From the NCBI GenBank assembly GCA_015075005.1, contig JABTVC010000004.1, positions 89,345 through 153,344 on the forward strand: DNA of 64,000 bases, read 5' to 3'. The notes under the pieces were generated by a model, which did not search any database, had not been told where the DNA came from, and saw only the letters and a program-made list of their open reading frames with translations. Source of the DNA: Planctomycetia bacterium (GTDB lineage: Bacteria; Planctomycetota; Brocadiia; Brocadiales; Brocadiaceae). Below are positions 8,832 through 18,068 of the stretch, in pieces. Positions within the stretch are counted from its first letter, which is position 1. The number at the start of each line of letters is the position of its first letter. The translations under genes and the position numbers were made by a program.

Positions 8832-9449
8832 TTATTGCAATATTGCGGTGTCAGTGCCCCCCCCTGCCCCAGCCCATATGTTATCATAACCTACCGTCCC
8901 GTAGTAACCACAAGTCGAGGTACCTTTCCATTCAACATGTCCGTCGATATAGAGCACGTTTTGGCCTTTTTGATTGTGGTTGTCTGAAAGGGTTGTACTA
9001 GTTCCTAATGCATCTGCAACGATAGCCACTCCAGGATCATCTGCCGCCGTGTGTGTATGATCGTAACCATAACTGCAAGAAGACGTTCCGAAAGAAGTAT
9101 TTGCAGTAGTTGCTGTTACTGCATTCAGGGCCATAACACTTGTTTCAGTAACACCGCCATCGCTTGCACACCTGAAGATTTTTCTATCAGTGATGTATGT
9201 ATCGAATAATTGTCCTAGCGATGCCATTCCATAACTACCAGCAGCAGGAAACGCCTCATTATTATCATTCGCATACATATTAAGGGCCAAACCGATTTGT
9301 TTCAGATTCGATGCGCACTGTGTCCTGCGTGCTGATTCACGCGCACGTCCCAATGTAGGCAACAGGATACCAGCTAAAATACCGATAATAGCAATTACAA
9401 CCAGTAACTCGATTAATGTAAAACCCGCGTTTCTCCTTTTCATATCCAA
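8832..9449 (-). CDS. Type II secretion/type IV pilin-like protein, H-X9-DG family (copy 2)
   Basis: This 205-aa paralogue of the downstream gene has the leader MDMKRRNAG, the processing site before [38 protein letters not shown], and the C-terminal [17 protein letters not shown] (H-X9-DG). It ends with nearly the same residues as copy 1 (WAGAGGG...DTAILQ). The middle (residues about 75-130) has diverged. A GGAG stands upstream of the ATG at 9449. It is the first gene of the pair, so the promoter should lie in 9450-9560. Confidence 0.88.
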   Translation of the reverse strand: MDMKRRNAGFTLIELLVVIAIIGILAGILLPTLGRARESARRTQCASNLKQIGLALNMYANDNNEAFPAAGSYGMASLGQLFDTYITDRKIFRCASDGGVTETSVMALNAVTATTANTSFGTSSCSYGYDHTHTAADDPGVAIVADALGTSTTLSDNHNQKGQNVLYIDGHVEWKGTSTCGYYGTVGYDNIWAGAGGGTDTAILQ

Positions 9450-9879
9450 TTCTCCTTAAAAATGTCAAAGTTTCCTTATTAACGCTTTGTAATATATAAG
9501 CATATATATTCCCTGTTTTTTAATTACCTCCTTTTTAGATGATACTGCTTTAGTTTATTGGAATATCAAGGTTTGGTTTACCTGTAATACCCTTGCACAG
9601 ATTCAAAAAATACAACAAATCGTTTTGTTACTTTTTCATTAACGAATATCGGAACAATGTAAAAATAATTTAATAAAAACAGCCCGAATTTTTAGTAGCC
9701 AGGACATAAAATACAAAAGTAATCGAATGTGTTATACATAAAAATAAAAAAAAGTTATAAAAATTATCGCTTAATTTATAGATCCTTTATTCTGCGCCCC
9801 GGTGCGTTAGCATGGCTGATGAATAGAAGAGATAAGATAACCCCTTGCCAAAGTAAATAAAAAATTGTAATATAACACC
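9450..9879. other. Non-coding stretch between divergent pilin and radical SAM genes
   Basis: This is AT-rich DNA with no supported ORF. It must carry the promoters of the minus-strand pilin genes and the plus-strand radical SAM gene. No operator or riboswitch was recognised. Confidence 0.6.
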
Positions 9880-10890
9880 ATGAAACAAGCAATGTTTTTT
9901 GAAAAACTTGGTGATGGCAAGGTAAGGTGTTATCTTTGCCGCCATCATTGTGTTATTGACGATGGTAAAAAAGGTATTTGCCGGGTCAGGGAAAATCATA
10001 GCGGCACGCTCTACTCCCTCGTTTATAAAAAACTCATTTCAGAGAACATCGACCCCATAGAAAAGAAGCCCTTTTACCATTTTTTCCCTGGAAGTACCGC
10101 ATTTTCTATTGCAACTGCGGGATGCAACTTCAGGTGCGTAAACTGTCAAAACTATGAGATATCGCAATTACCAAAGGGCCATGGCCAGATTGCAGGGAGA
10201 GATGTTGAACCGGAAAAGATTGTTAAAGATGCCTTGAATTATCACTGTAAAAGTATTGCATATACATACACAGAACCGACCATTTTTTTTGAATATGCAT
10301 ACGAAATTGCAAAAATAGCTTCCCAAAAAGCTATCAATAATGTATTTGTAACAAATGGATATATAACACGCGAGGCGTTAACAACGATAAAGCCGTATCT
10401 TCACGCAGCTAATATAGATTTAAAAAGCTTCTCCGATGAAACTTATAAAAAGCTCTGCGGTGCACGCCTGGAACATGTGCTCGACTGCATCCGTTCCTAT
10501 AAAGAGATGGGTATCTGGATAGAAATTACCACATTGGTCATTCCTGAAATTAACGATTCAGAGTCTGAACTGAGACAGATTGCGAAATTTATAAAGAGTG
10601 TCGGCCCGGAAATTCCCTGGCATGTTAGTCGCTTTTGCCCAACGTATCACCTAACCGAAAAGCCGCCGACCCCCGTTGATACGCTCAGACTGGCCCGTGA
10701 AATAGGACTGGAAGTGGGTCTGCGCTATGTTTATGAAGGTAATGTGCCCGGCGAAGGCGGAGAAGATACGTATTGTTACACATGTAAGAAAGTCCTTATT
10801 AAAAGATATGGACACCGGATCATTGAAAACACCATCACCGATTCAAAATGCACGGCATGTAATACAACTGTTGACGGTATTGGATTTTAG
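9880..10890 (+). CDS. AmrS-type radical SAM protein (AmmeMemoRadiSam system family)
   Basis: This 336-aa radical SAM enzyme is related to pyruvate-formate-lyase activases. An N-terminal Cys-rich segment (CYLCRHHCVIDDGKKGICRVR) is followed by the cluster motif CNFRCVNC (near residue 84) and the typical YTYTEPTIFFEY and GNVPGEGGEDTYC segments. The C-terminus adds CxxC pairs (CYTCKKV, CTACN) that may bind an extra metal. This order matches the enzyme of the AmmeMemoRadiSam set. Its usual partners AMMECR1 and MEMO are not nearby, and the substrate is unknown. The uspA-like gene follows after 24 nt. Confidence 0.85.
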   Translation: MKQAMFFEKLGDGKVRCYLCRHHCVIDDGKKGICRVRENHSGTLYSLVYKKLISENIDPIEKKPFYHFFPGSTAFSIATAGCNFRCVNCQNYEISQLPKGHGQIAGRDVEPEKIVKDALNYHCKSIAYTYTEPTIFFEYAYEIAKIASQKAINNVFVTNGYITREALTTIKPYLHAANIDLKSFSDETYKKLCGARLEHVLDCIRSYKEMGIWIEITTLVIPEINDSESELRQIAKFIKSVGPEIPWHVSRFCPTYHLTEKPPTPVDTLRLAREIGLEVGLRYVYEGNVPGEGGEDTYCYTCKKVLIKRYGHRIIENTITDSKCTACNTTVDGIGF

Positions 10891-10914
10891 GTATAATAAT
10901 TTATAGGAGATCGT

Positions 10915-11373
10915 ATGATTATATTGAAGAAGATATTATGCCCGGTAGATCACTCCGAGTGTTCATATCTCGCCTTAAAGTACGCTATTTCCCTTGCCTT
11001 AAAAGACGAGGCAAAATTATATCTTATGCATGTGATAGATACTCGCTTGTACGATACGGAAATTTATAAATTCAGCCCTTATAAGTTCGACGAGATTGAT
11101 ATGAATAAAATCCGTGAAGATTTAATAAAAAGCCTTCCGGAAGGCACAACGGATGTCCTGGAGGTAGAAACAATTGTGATAAAAGGGATACCCTTTTATG
11201 AGATTGTTAATTCTGCAACAGAAATTGGTGCAGATCTTATTGTGATCGGTACTCACGGCAGAACAGGTCTTTCTCACGTTGTAATGGGCAGTGTGGCAGA
11301 AAAGGTGGTGCGCAAAGCATCGTGTCCGGTACTTACCGTTAGAATGCCCTCCCCTATTCCTCGTATAGATTAA
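10915..11373 (+). CDS. Universal stress protein, UspA family
   Basis: This 152-aa single-domain Usp protein starts MIILKKILCPVDHSECSYLA. It carries the ATP-binding signature GTHGRTGLSHVVMGSVAEKV (near residue 113), which predicts the nucleotide-binding subclass. An AGGAG stands 6 nt before the ATG. It is cytosolic and probably dimeric. It shares an operon with the upstream radical SAM gene (24 nt gap), and a hairpin at 11399-11433 closes the unit. Confidence 0.92.
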   Translation: MIILKKILCPVDHSECSYLALKYAISLALKDEAKLYLMHVIDTRLYDTEIYKFSPYKFDEIDMNKIREDLIKSLPEGTTDVLEVETIVIKGIPFYEIVNSATEIGADLIVIGTHGRTGLSHVVMGSVAEKVVRKASCPVLTVRMPSPIPRID

Positions 11374-11398
11374 GAAGCAATATTTTCCAAAATAATTA

Positions 11399-11433
11399 AG
11401 CCATTGCAGTGCACCGAATGCACCGCAATGGCT
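11399..11433 (+). terminator. Hairpin downstream of the Usp gene
   Basis: The arms AGCCATTGC-A-GTGCA and TGCAC-C-GCAATGGCT pair with one A/C mismatch around a 5-nt loop. No long T-run follows, so the terminator role is likely but not proven. Confidence 0.6.
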
Positions 11434-11476
11434 CTTCACAAAGGGGTCATTGGGAGAAATCTACCTTTGTATATAT

Positions 11477-11872
11477 TTAACGTACTGAATATTTTCCCAC
11501 ATGTCTGTCGTGTAATTCACCAATCTTAGACTTATTCCAGTTAGATACCCGGCTGTAATATCCTACAATTCTGGTAACTCCATAAAGGCGCGTAGTGATT
11601 CCTGTTTCAAGGGCATGAATAACCGATTTTACATCTTGCCGAATCACAGAATCAACATCTATGGCAAAGGCACACTCTAATTTATGGTTAATAATTTTCA
11701 GGGAGTCTTCTTTAGGCGTGTTCCCGGGAATGTCGCCATCTATCTCTAAAAACCCGTGCCCTTCGATTGCTGTATCAAAGGCATCCAACTTTTCTTCTAT
11801 AAATAACTGTATATCTTCTTTACCATCAATTTTGCCACTTACCATAGGACATTCCAGCATTGCTGTTGCCAT
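11477..11872 (-). CDS. Small protein resembling the NrdD C-terminal region
   Basis: This 131-aa protein of uncertain function was given the ATG at 11872 because AAGGAG lies 9 nt upstream. A TTG at 11914 would add 14 residues without a ribosome-binding site. The C-terminal part (TRLYGVTRIVGYYSRVSNWN, then KSKIGELHDRHVGKY) resembles the tail of anaerobic ribonucleotide reductases (RITGY...NW..GK..E..DR). The catalytic barrel and the RVCGY-type glycyl-radical loop are missing. Short stand-alone NrdD-tail proteins occur in other genomes. The N-terminal half (ECPMVSGKIDG...FIEEKLDAF) is not recognised. Confidence 0.6.
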   Translation of the reverse strand: MATAMLECPMVSGKIDGKEDIQLFIEEKLDAFDTAIEGHGFLEIDGDIPGNTPKEDSLKIINHKLECAFAIDVDSVIRQDVKSVIHALETGITTRLYGVTRIVGYYSRVSNWNKSKIGELHDRHVGKYSVR

Positions 11873-12304
11873 TTTCTCTGTCTCCTTAATGTATTTTATT
11901 AGTTCCTTCGTCAATATCCACGGTCACTTCTTGGTAATATCCATCAGCTCATCTCTATAAAATACAGCTAATAATTTACCACTACTATCACTTTATATAA
12001 AACCTTTTCTGCGCACCTCCGTTTCTTTAAAAATTATCCATCACATCCATCACTACCACATATTGTATATAACTCACGGTCGTATATATATATCACAAAA
12101 TATAAATTTGTCAAGAAAAATACAATATTTTGTATGTCATTTAGAAATGAATACAATATGTTGGTCTGTAACTATTTTTTAAATTGAGACTTAGGATTTT
12201 GATTACCTATTTGTTTTAAATCAACCTGTTGTATGGATAGACTATCGGCAACGTAGCAAATATTTTATTGAAAGACATTCACATACCTAGTAAAATGAAT
12301 AGCT
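11873..12304. other. AT-rich non-coding stretch
   Basis: This lies between divergent genes. It contains short TATATA runs and no supported ORF or RNA. It should hold promoters for the NrdD-like and HAD genes. Confidence 0.55.
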
Positions 12305-12955
12305 ATGGAAAAGGCAGCTATATTTGACATTGATGGGACAATACTTAAAAATATCTCTTCAGAGAGGATATTGTTCCGTTATCTTATGAAAAAGGGGGTT
12401 GTTACTTCCCGGGATTTATTGCGATTTGCCCATGTGCTTTTAAATAATCTTTTGCGCTTTAAGGGATTATATGTTAGAAAAAATAAATATTATTTAAAAA
12501 ACAAAGATTACGAAAAACTCGTTTCTGATATTAACGAATGCTTTAAAGAGCTGATTTCTCCGCATATTTCAGCAGCTGCTTTACATGAAATAAACCTATT
12601 AAGAAAAGCAGGGTGTATGATTATATTGTTATCAGGAACGTTAAGTCCTTTCGTAGAGTGTTTCAAGAGATATTTTAATGCTGATATAGGTATTGGCACC
12701 CACCTTGCCATTGACAATTCAGGTATAATTACCGGCGAAATAGAAGGCATACATTCTTACAGCAGTGGGAAGGCAAAGATTGTAAAGTACCTGGCTGCTG
12801 AGCATAATATCGACCTTTTATCTTCTTATGCCTATGCCAATCAATATGCAGATGTGAAGTTTATGCGCATGGTAGGGTATCCAGTAGCCGTAAACGCAAG
12901 CCCTATGCTTCGATTATATGCAAAGATTAATCATTGGAAGATTATAGAATTTTAA
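12305..12955 (+). CDS. HAD-superfamily phosphatase, SerB/HAD-IB type
   Basis: This 216-aa HAD hydrolase has motif I DIDGTIL at residues 8-14 (nucleophile Asp8), a helical cap (residues about 20-90), motif II LLSGTLSPF and a Lys region (SGKAKIVKYL). Motif IV is degenerate: YANQYADVKFM replaces the usual YGDSxxD, though one Asp remains. The ending VGYPVAVNASPMLRLYAKINHW is the signature of the HAD-IB group that includes phosphoserine-phosphatase-like and 1-acyl-glycerol-3-phosphate-linked enzymes. The substrate cannot be named. The nitroreductase gene follows after 10 nt. Confidence 0.85.
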   Translation: MEKAAIFDIDGTILKNISSERILFRYLMKKGVVTSRDLLRFAHVLLNNLLRFKGLYVRKNKYYLKNKDYEKLVSDINECFKELISPHISAAALHEINLLRKAGCMIILLSGTLSPFVECFKRYFNADIGIGTHLAIDNSGIITGEIEGIHSYSSGKAKIVKYLAAEHNIDLLSSYAYANQYADVKFMRMVGYPVAVNASPMLRLYAKINHWKIIEF

Positions 12956-12965
12956 GGGGAAGGTC

Positions 12966-13469
12966 ATGGATATTTATGAAATAATGAAGAAGAGGCGGAG
13001 TGTCCGTTCATATAAACCAGAACCGGTTGAAGAAGAAAAGCTAAAGCGAATACTGGAGGCAGCAATATCTGCCCCAAGTGCTGCCAACAGGCAACCCACA
13101 TGTATTGTAGTCATCAAAGACAAGAAAATAAAGCAACAATTAAAACAGGTTTATAATGCAGAATGGTTCTATACTGCCCCCATAATTATCTGTGCCTGCA
13201 GTATACCAGAAAAGGCATGGAAGCGCAGCGATGGAAAAAACTACGCAGATATTGACGCCACAATCGCAATGGATCATCTTATCCTTGCTGCAACAGCTGA
13301 GGGGTTGGCTACCTGTTGGATTGCCGCTTTTAAAGCGTCTCTTGTAAAAACTATTTTAAATCTGCCCACAGGTGTCGAGCCAGTAGCATTAACTCCCGTT
13401 GGATATCCCATGAATATTCCGGAACCAACATATCGTAAACCACTTGAAGAAATAGTACAAACTCTCTAA
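12966..13469 (+). CDS. Nitroreductase-family flavoprotein
   Basis: This 167-aa FMN-dependent oxidoreductase of the nitroreductase fold is on the short side for the family. MKKRRSVRSYKPEPVEEEKL at the N-terminus gives the RRSVR flavin-phosphate site. APSAANRQP, MDHLILAATAEGLATCWIAAF and the C-terminal PVGYP are further family marks. AAGGGGAAGG precedes the ATG. It shares a transcript with the HAD gene. Its last 4 nt overlap the stop of the convergent PEGA gene. The physiological substrate is unknown. Confidence 0.92.
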   Translation: MDIYEIMKKRRSVRSYKPEPVEEEKLKRILEAAISAPSAANRQPTCIVVIKDKKIKQQLKQVYNAEWFYTAPIIICACSIPEKAWKRSDGKNYADIDATIAMDHLILAATAEGLATCWIAAFKASLVKTILNLPTGVEPVALTPVGYPMNIPEPTYRKPLEEIVQTL

Positions 13470-13933
13470 TGAGCTAGAGGTATATTTAGCCGTTCCCGTA
13501 ATTCCTTAGCATTTTTAACCACCTCTTCCTGGCGCTCTGTTTTAGACAATTGTTGTAACTGGTCTAACTGATACGTGAAACAATGTTCGTCCTTTATCTC
13601 CATGGGTAGTACAATTTCTGAAAAAAAATCCAAAGGCACTATCTGATAGAAGGGCGGTTTTATTTTTTCGTAAACAACCTTTCTTTCATAGAGGAGTCTG
13701 CCTTCCACATCCACTTTCTCCAAAACGATCTTCCGTGTGCCGTAGTAAGTAAAAGTAGTTGTTACCGGCGCCTCACCAATCAATTCGTCGTCTAAATAAA
13801 CCATAGCACCAGTCGGCTCAGAATTAATCGTAAGTGTCCGCAAAACACATCCGCCAATCGTTGCACAGCCGAAGAGAAACAACGGAATAAATACAAAGAC
13901 CGATTTAAAAAATTGTCTGTACAGCATTAACAT
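13466..13933 (-). CDS. PEGA-domain lipoprotein
   Basis: This 155-aa protein has a lipoprotein signal (hydrophobic VFVFIPLFLFGC, lipobox LFGC, Cys about residue 23). A PEGA domain follows (LTINSEPTGAMVYLDDELIG...APVTTTFTYYGTRKI, given in parts), a beta-fold seen in surface and periplasmic proteins. The C-terminal tail is helical and charged. The start ATG overlaps the end of the upstream phosphoesterase gene (aATGTTAATG), which suggests translational coupling. It is probably anchored in a membrane facing the periplasm or paryphoplasm. The partner is unknown. Confidence 0.85.
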   Translation of the reverse strand: MLMLYRQFFKSVFVFIPLFLFGCATIGGCVLRTLTINSEPTGAMVYLDDELIGEAPVTTTFTYYGTRKIVLEKVDVEGRLLYERKVVYEKIKPPFYQIVPLDFFSEIVLPMEIKDEHCFTYQLDQLQQLSKTERQEEVVKNAKELRERLNIPLAH

Positions 13934-14421
13934 TTACCCAAAGACACCACCGAAAGGTCAATAATTTGCGCATGAAATGTCTTAACATCGAGTATTGCAA
14001 CTGTACTTTTGCCATGCAACCATCCCCCGCACTCACCTGGATTAATGTACAGGGGATTACCCTGTTTAATTTCGGGCGCGTGCGTGTGGGCACTAATAAT
14101 GATATCCGTATTCACGATAGACCTTCCAGAAAGGCTCTTAATCATGTGGGTTACAACAATATGCCTGCCATCCACAATGAGATCGTAAGGTGGCTCATGG
14201 ATATCTTTGCATACAGCAAGTAGTCCCTTTCGTTCACCATCATTATTTCCAAATACCCCTAAAAACTTTGCCTTCACGCTCATTAATTCCTTCAGGGAGA
14301 AAGGAGCAACATAATCTCCTGCGTGGATAACATACTTTAAATCCTGTGTATTAAAAAAACAAACTGCTTCTCTAATAGCATAGATATTATCGTGGGTATC
14401 TGCAATGATTCCAATCTTCAT
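13927..14421 (-). CDS. MJ0936/YfcE-type metallophosphoesterase
   Basis: This protein of about 164 aa starts at the ATG at 14421 (MKIGIIADTHDN). A TTG at 14439 would add six residues. Metal-binding motifs appear in order: D-T-H (IADTHDN), GD (IHAGDYVAP), GNND (VFGNNDGE), H (VVTHMI) and the pair HTHAP (IISAHTHAPE), then NPGE. This is a complete calcineurin-like site of the small YfcE class, which hydrolyses phosphodiesters in vitro. It is first in a two-gene operon with the PEGA lipoprotein, which overlaps its 3' end. Confidence 0.9.
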   Translation of the reverse strand: MKIGIIADTHDNIYAIREAVCFFNTQDLKYVIHAGDYVAPFSLKELMSVKAKFLGVFGNNDGERKGLLAVCKDIHEPPYDLIVDGRHIVVTHMIKSLSGRSIVNTDIIISAHTHAPEIKQGNPLYINPGECGGWLHGKSTVAILDVKTFHAQIIDLSVVSLGKC

Positions 14422-14686
14422 TATTATGCAATTGCTCAATGATAAATTACTATTGACTTGCCTTCCCTTGTTGCGAAAATACGATATTGGTTCATCAATT
14501 GTCAGGATTTTTCCATCCCCGAATTACAAAGCCATTGATTTCAGGGAATATACGTTTACTTCACGTGTCTCTTTAACTCTGATTACGTATGCAGGAAGAT
14601 TCCTGTAAAGGTGTAAGAGTATATAAAACTACAATAATCCAGTCAATTGAAAAAGGATACTGTTTGAAAATATCAAAGCTATCTTT

Positions 14687-15709
14687 CTAAAACATCTGTT
14701 TTACTTCATGCATAACATCTTCAACTTTTATATTTTCCAGGCATGTTTGTGCAAAACAATTTTTTCTCACATCGTCCAAACATGGGCTGCAATGCGCTTT
14801 TCCATAAAGGATTTTTACTGACTCTCCCCGGGGTCCCCAAATTTTTGGATCGGTAGGACCAAAAAGGGACACCGTGTTACTTCCTACGGCGGCAGCCAAA
14901 TGGGTAATGCCCGAATCATTTCCTATGAAAAGATTGCATCGCTTTATCACAGCAGACAGTTTCGATAAAGAAAGATGGTCAACGGTGGTAAAATTGTCTT
15001 TAACCTCCGCACGTAACCTTACAATAATCTCTTTATCCGCTGGGCCAGATACAACAAAGACGTGTGCATTCTCTTCCTTTATAAGCCAGTTTATTAAAGC
15101 AGCAAACCTTTCCGTCGGCCAACATTTTTTTTTACTGCCACTTCCAGGATGAATGGCAACCAACTTTTTTTTTGGGTCAGCAATGCCCACCCTGATAAAT
15201 TCCTCGGCAAAATGAATATCTTCGTCGTGTAAAAATATCCTTGGGATATTATCAAAGTAAGGTATGCCCAATGTATCTAAAGACTGCAATAGATGATCAA
15301 CAATATGAACATCTTTGCGTCCGAAAGGAAAAGGGTCGTAATGAATAACACGCCGCGCACCTGTAGCATTCAGATTATCAGATAAAATCCGATCCGCGGC
15401 GGAAACAAATGACATAATCAAATCCACATTGCCAAGTCTTTCCATGAGAGAAACTGGCATTTTAGCGCCTTTAACAAAGAGATGGGCAATATCCGCCTGA
15501 TCAAATCGACTAACGATATCTGCGTAGAAGTGTCCCTTGTTTATTTCTAAAAGTGCAGGATAACTCATTACTTCAATCCTTGCATGGGAGAAATAGCCGC
15601 GAATAGCGCCCAAGGTGGGCAAGGTAACAATTATGTCACCGATAGCCCCCGGGCGTATGATTAAGATATGCTTTGATAAGGATTTAAAATCGAAAGGTAG
15701 TTGTTGAAT
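14687..15709 (-). CDS. Glycosyltransferase family 9 (heptosyltransferase-like), unusual start
   Basis: GT-9 enzymes add heptose or related sugars to lipopolysaccharide core. The nominal start (TTG at 15622) cuts off the donor-site N-terminus. In the same frame upstream one reads HILIIRPGAIGDIIVTLPTL, the conserved family start, back to a TAA at about 15715. No ATG, GTG or TTG lies in that stretch; ATT at 15709 is the only plausible codon. The rest is regular: AIHPGSGSKKKCWPTERFA and FIGNDSGITHLAAAVGSNTV, then LFGPTDPKIWGPRG. Either a non-standard start or a lost start codon through a small error is possible. The function as an envelope glycan enzyme is well supported. Confidence 0.85.
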   Translation of the reverse strand: MQQLPFDFKSLSKHILIIRPGAIGDIIVTLPTLGAIRGYFSHARIEVMSYPALLEINKGHFYADIVSRFDQADIAHLFVKGAKMPVSLMERLGNVDLIMSFVSAADRILSDNLNATGARRVIHYDPFPFGRKDVHIVDHLLQSLDTLGIPYFDNIPRIFLHDEDIHFAEEFIRVGIADPKKKLVAIHPGSGSKKKCWPTERFAALINWLIKEENAHVFVVSGPADKEIIVRLRAEVKDNFTTVDHLSLSKLSAVIKRCNLFIGNDSGITHLAAAVGSNTVSLFGPTDPKIWGPRGESVKILYGKAHCSPCLDDVRKNCFAQTCLENIKVEDVMHEVKQMF

Positions 15710-15768
15710 GGTTTAACAGGAATTTTAAAATTGGTGCCTTATTTTGTGCGGAATAAGAATTGTTATAA

Positions 15769-16086
15769 CTATCCTTCACGTTTCTTTTTGATCATCTCAG
15801 TAACATTATCAAAGAATTTTGGATTCCCATCAGCTGCGGCCCGCTTTTTTGCCTCTGCCTGAATCTTTTTGACGTCAAGGATGTCTCCCATACATTCCTC
15901 TGCGGATTTACACCACTCTACACACGTTGGCACCTTATCCTTGAAAATAGTCGTCCCGCATTTATGGCAATCGGCCTTTTCTTCATCACTCCACATCTCT
16001 ACCAGAACACCACAATTATGGCATTTACGTTCTATGGGTGTGGGTGTCGCATTTCGTATACTGCCTGGACATTTTACCTTACCCAT
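15769..16086 (-). CDS. Small Cys-rich putative zinc-ribbon protein
   Basis: This 105-aa protein has paired Cys motifs: CHNCG (about residue 22), CHKCG (about 40) and CVEWC (about 55), plus single Cys at positions 6 and about 65. This suggests one or two zinc ribbons. The C-terminal third is a charged helix. AAGGAG stands 9 nt before the ATG. No family name can be given. It stands between cimA and the GT-9 gene on the same strand, with gaps of 56 and 59 nt. Confidence 0.75.
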   Translation of the reverse strand: MGKVKCPGSIRNATPTPIERKCHNCGVLVEMWSDEEKADCHKCGTTIFKDKVPTCVEWCKSAEECMGDILDVKKIQAEAKKRAAADGNPKFFDNVTEMIKKKREG

Positions 16087-16142
16087 TTTACAATCTCCTT
16101 ACATTACCAATGAAATGTTTAACTGATAATTTTAACAAAATT

Positions 16143-17747
16143 CTAAGCTAAATTGTTTCTCTGGTCAAGAATTTTCCCGACTTCCTGTTCTTTTGACAGT
16201 TTGTATTCGATACTATCCACAAGGGCATGCCAGCTTGCATCAATAAGATTCTCAGACACCCCGACAGTATTCCAGATATTTTCTTTGTCCTGTGACTCAA
16301 TAACTACCCTCACTTTTGCCGCAGTCCCCGAACGTGGATTAATCACACGCACTTTATAATCCACAAGTTTCATATCTTTTAATGAGGGATAAAATCGATC
16401 GAGTGCCTTTCGCAATGCGGAGTCAAGGGCATTTACGGGACCAGCCCCCTCACTTGCAGAGAGTTCCTGGATGCCATTTACCTTAACCTTGACCGTTGCC
16501 TCCGTTACCGGCAATCCATTTTCTCTTTTTTCCACGATCACGCGAAACCCTTCCAAATCAAAAAAACTCTTATATTTCCCCATCTTCTTCATTGCCAGTA
16601 ATTCAAAAGAAGCCTCGGCAGATTCAAATTGGTATCCTTCATTCTCCAGACTTTGAACCTCTTCGAGGATTGACCTCGCGAGTTTACTATCCTGACCCTC
16701 AACATTCCATGCATAACCTATTATTTTTGTCACAATTGTAGAACTCCCGGAAAGTTCGGAGATCAATATTTTTCTCTCGTTTCCTACAGACTCTGGCGAA
16801 ATATGCTCATAGGTACCTTTGTCCTTCTGGATGGCATTTACGTGCAATCCCCCCTTATGGGCAAAGGCGCTGACCCCCACAAAGGGTTGATTGGACCGTA
16901 AGAGTAAATTGGCCGTCTCATAAACATACCGGGATACCTCGGTCAGTTTTCTCAGCCCACCATCCTCCAGACAATGATATCCCATCTTCAAAACAAGATT
17001 GGGAATGACAGAACACAGGTCGGCATTCCCGCAACGCTCACCAATCCCATTGATCGTGCCCTGCACCTGCCGTACTCCCCGGTTTACAGCTGCGAGAGTA
17101 TTAGCCACAGCCAAATCACCGTCGTTGTGGACGTGAATGCCAAGCATGCCCTGAATATTTTCTCTGACGTCTCCGACAATCTCCGCTATTTCCGCAGGCA
17201 AACTCCCCCCATTCGTATCACATAACACAATGACTGCGGCACCTGATAACTGCGCCTCTCGTACTACCTTTAAAGCATATTCCCGATTTTTCTTATATCC
17301 ATCAAAAAAATGCTCAGCATCAAAAAATACTTCCCGATCGTTTACCCTAAGATATGCAATGCTATCTGAAACCATTTTCAGGTTTTCATCAAGTGTAACC
17401 TTTAATACGTTTTTTACCTGAAAATCCCAACTTTTCCCGACAACGGTCACCGCGGGCGTTTCTGCCATGAGCAGCGCCTTTATATTTTTATCCTCCTCAA
17501 CACGGGTATTTGCCCTTCGTGTACTTCCAAAAGAGGCAATCCTGGCGTGCCCGAGTTTCAGGGATTTTACTTCCTTAAAGTAAGACTCATCCTTTGGATT
17601 TGCAATCGGATAGCCCCCTTCTATATAGTCCACCCCCAGCTCATCTAATTTCAAAGTAATAGCTAATTTATCGTGTAATGAGAAGGAAATACCCTCTCCC
17701 TGGCTACCGTCCCGTAACGTCGTATCATAGATGAATATTTTGTCCAT
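16143..17747 (-). CDS. cimA: (R)-citramalate synthase
   Basis: CimA condenses acetyl-CoA with pyruvate to citramalate, the threonine-independent entry to isoleucine synthesis. The 534-aa protein has the DRE-TIM barrel with IYDTTLRDGSQGEGISFS (residues 4-21, catalytic Arg and metal Asp), the HVHNDGDLAVANTLAAV metal site and the GIGERCGNADL loop. The linker and C-terminal LeuA-type regulatory dimer domain (about 400-520) follow. GERCGNADL and HKGGLHVNAI distinguish this group from 2-isopropylmalate synthase. The start ATG at 17747 gives MDKIFIYDTTLRDG, typical of the family. Confidence 0.93.
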   Translation of the reverse strand: MDKIFIYDTTLRDGSQGEGISFSLHDKLAITLKLDELGVDYIEGGYPIANPKDESYFKEVKSLKLGHARIASFGSTRRANTRVEEDKNIKALLMAETPAVTVVGKSWDFQVKNVLKVTLDENLKMVSDSIAYLRVNDREVFFDAEHFFDGYKKNREYALKVVREAQLSGAAVIVLCDTNGGSLPAEIAEIVGDVRENIQGMLGIHVHNDGDLAVANTLAAVNRGVRQVQGTINGIGERCGNADLCSVIPNLVLKMGYHCLEDGGLRKLTEVSRYVYETANLLLRSNQPFVGVSAFAHKGGLHVNAIQKDKGTYEHISPESVGNERKILISELSGSSTIVTKIIGYAWNVEGQDSKLARSILEEVQSLENEGYQFESAEASFELLAMKKMGKYKSFFDLEGFRVIVEKRENGLPVTEATVKVKVNGIQELSASEGAGPVNALDSALRKALDRFYPSLKDMKLVDYKVRVINPRSGTAAKVRVVIESQDKENIWNTVGVSENLIDASWHALVDSIEYKLSKEQEVGKILDQRNNLA

Positions 17748-18068
17748 AATCTTGCGTAAATCTGATTATTTCATCTCATGCCTTTCCTTGCAAGAAAGGA
17801 CAAAAGGTGTATATTGTTTTCTCAAAAATAAATAGTATGGAATCTTTTTCATGGTATCAATGATTTCCTGGGTTGTCAAGCTTAAAGGAACATGCCGGTG
17901 TCCCGTGTAACGATGCTTAGACATCAAGCTTTTCTCTCATTTTATTGATTTATTCATTGACCAAAGAATGAAATTTTCTTTATAATTGAAATTAGATTTT
18001 TTTGTCTGTATATTCCTATACACACATTTATTCATGACATTTTCAATTTAAAATAAGCGGAGGATAAT
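17748..18068. other. Intergenic region between divergent cimA and ahbD
   Basis: About 320 nt without a supported ORF; promoters for both genes are expected. GGAGG just before 18069 is the ahbD ribosome-binding site. No riboswitch was recognised. Confidence 0.55.
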
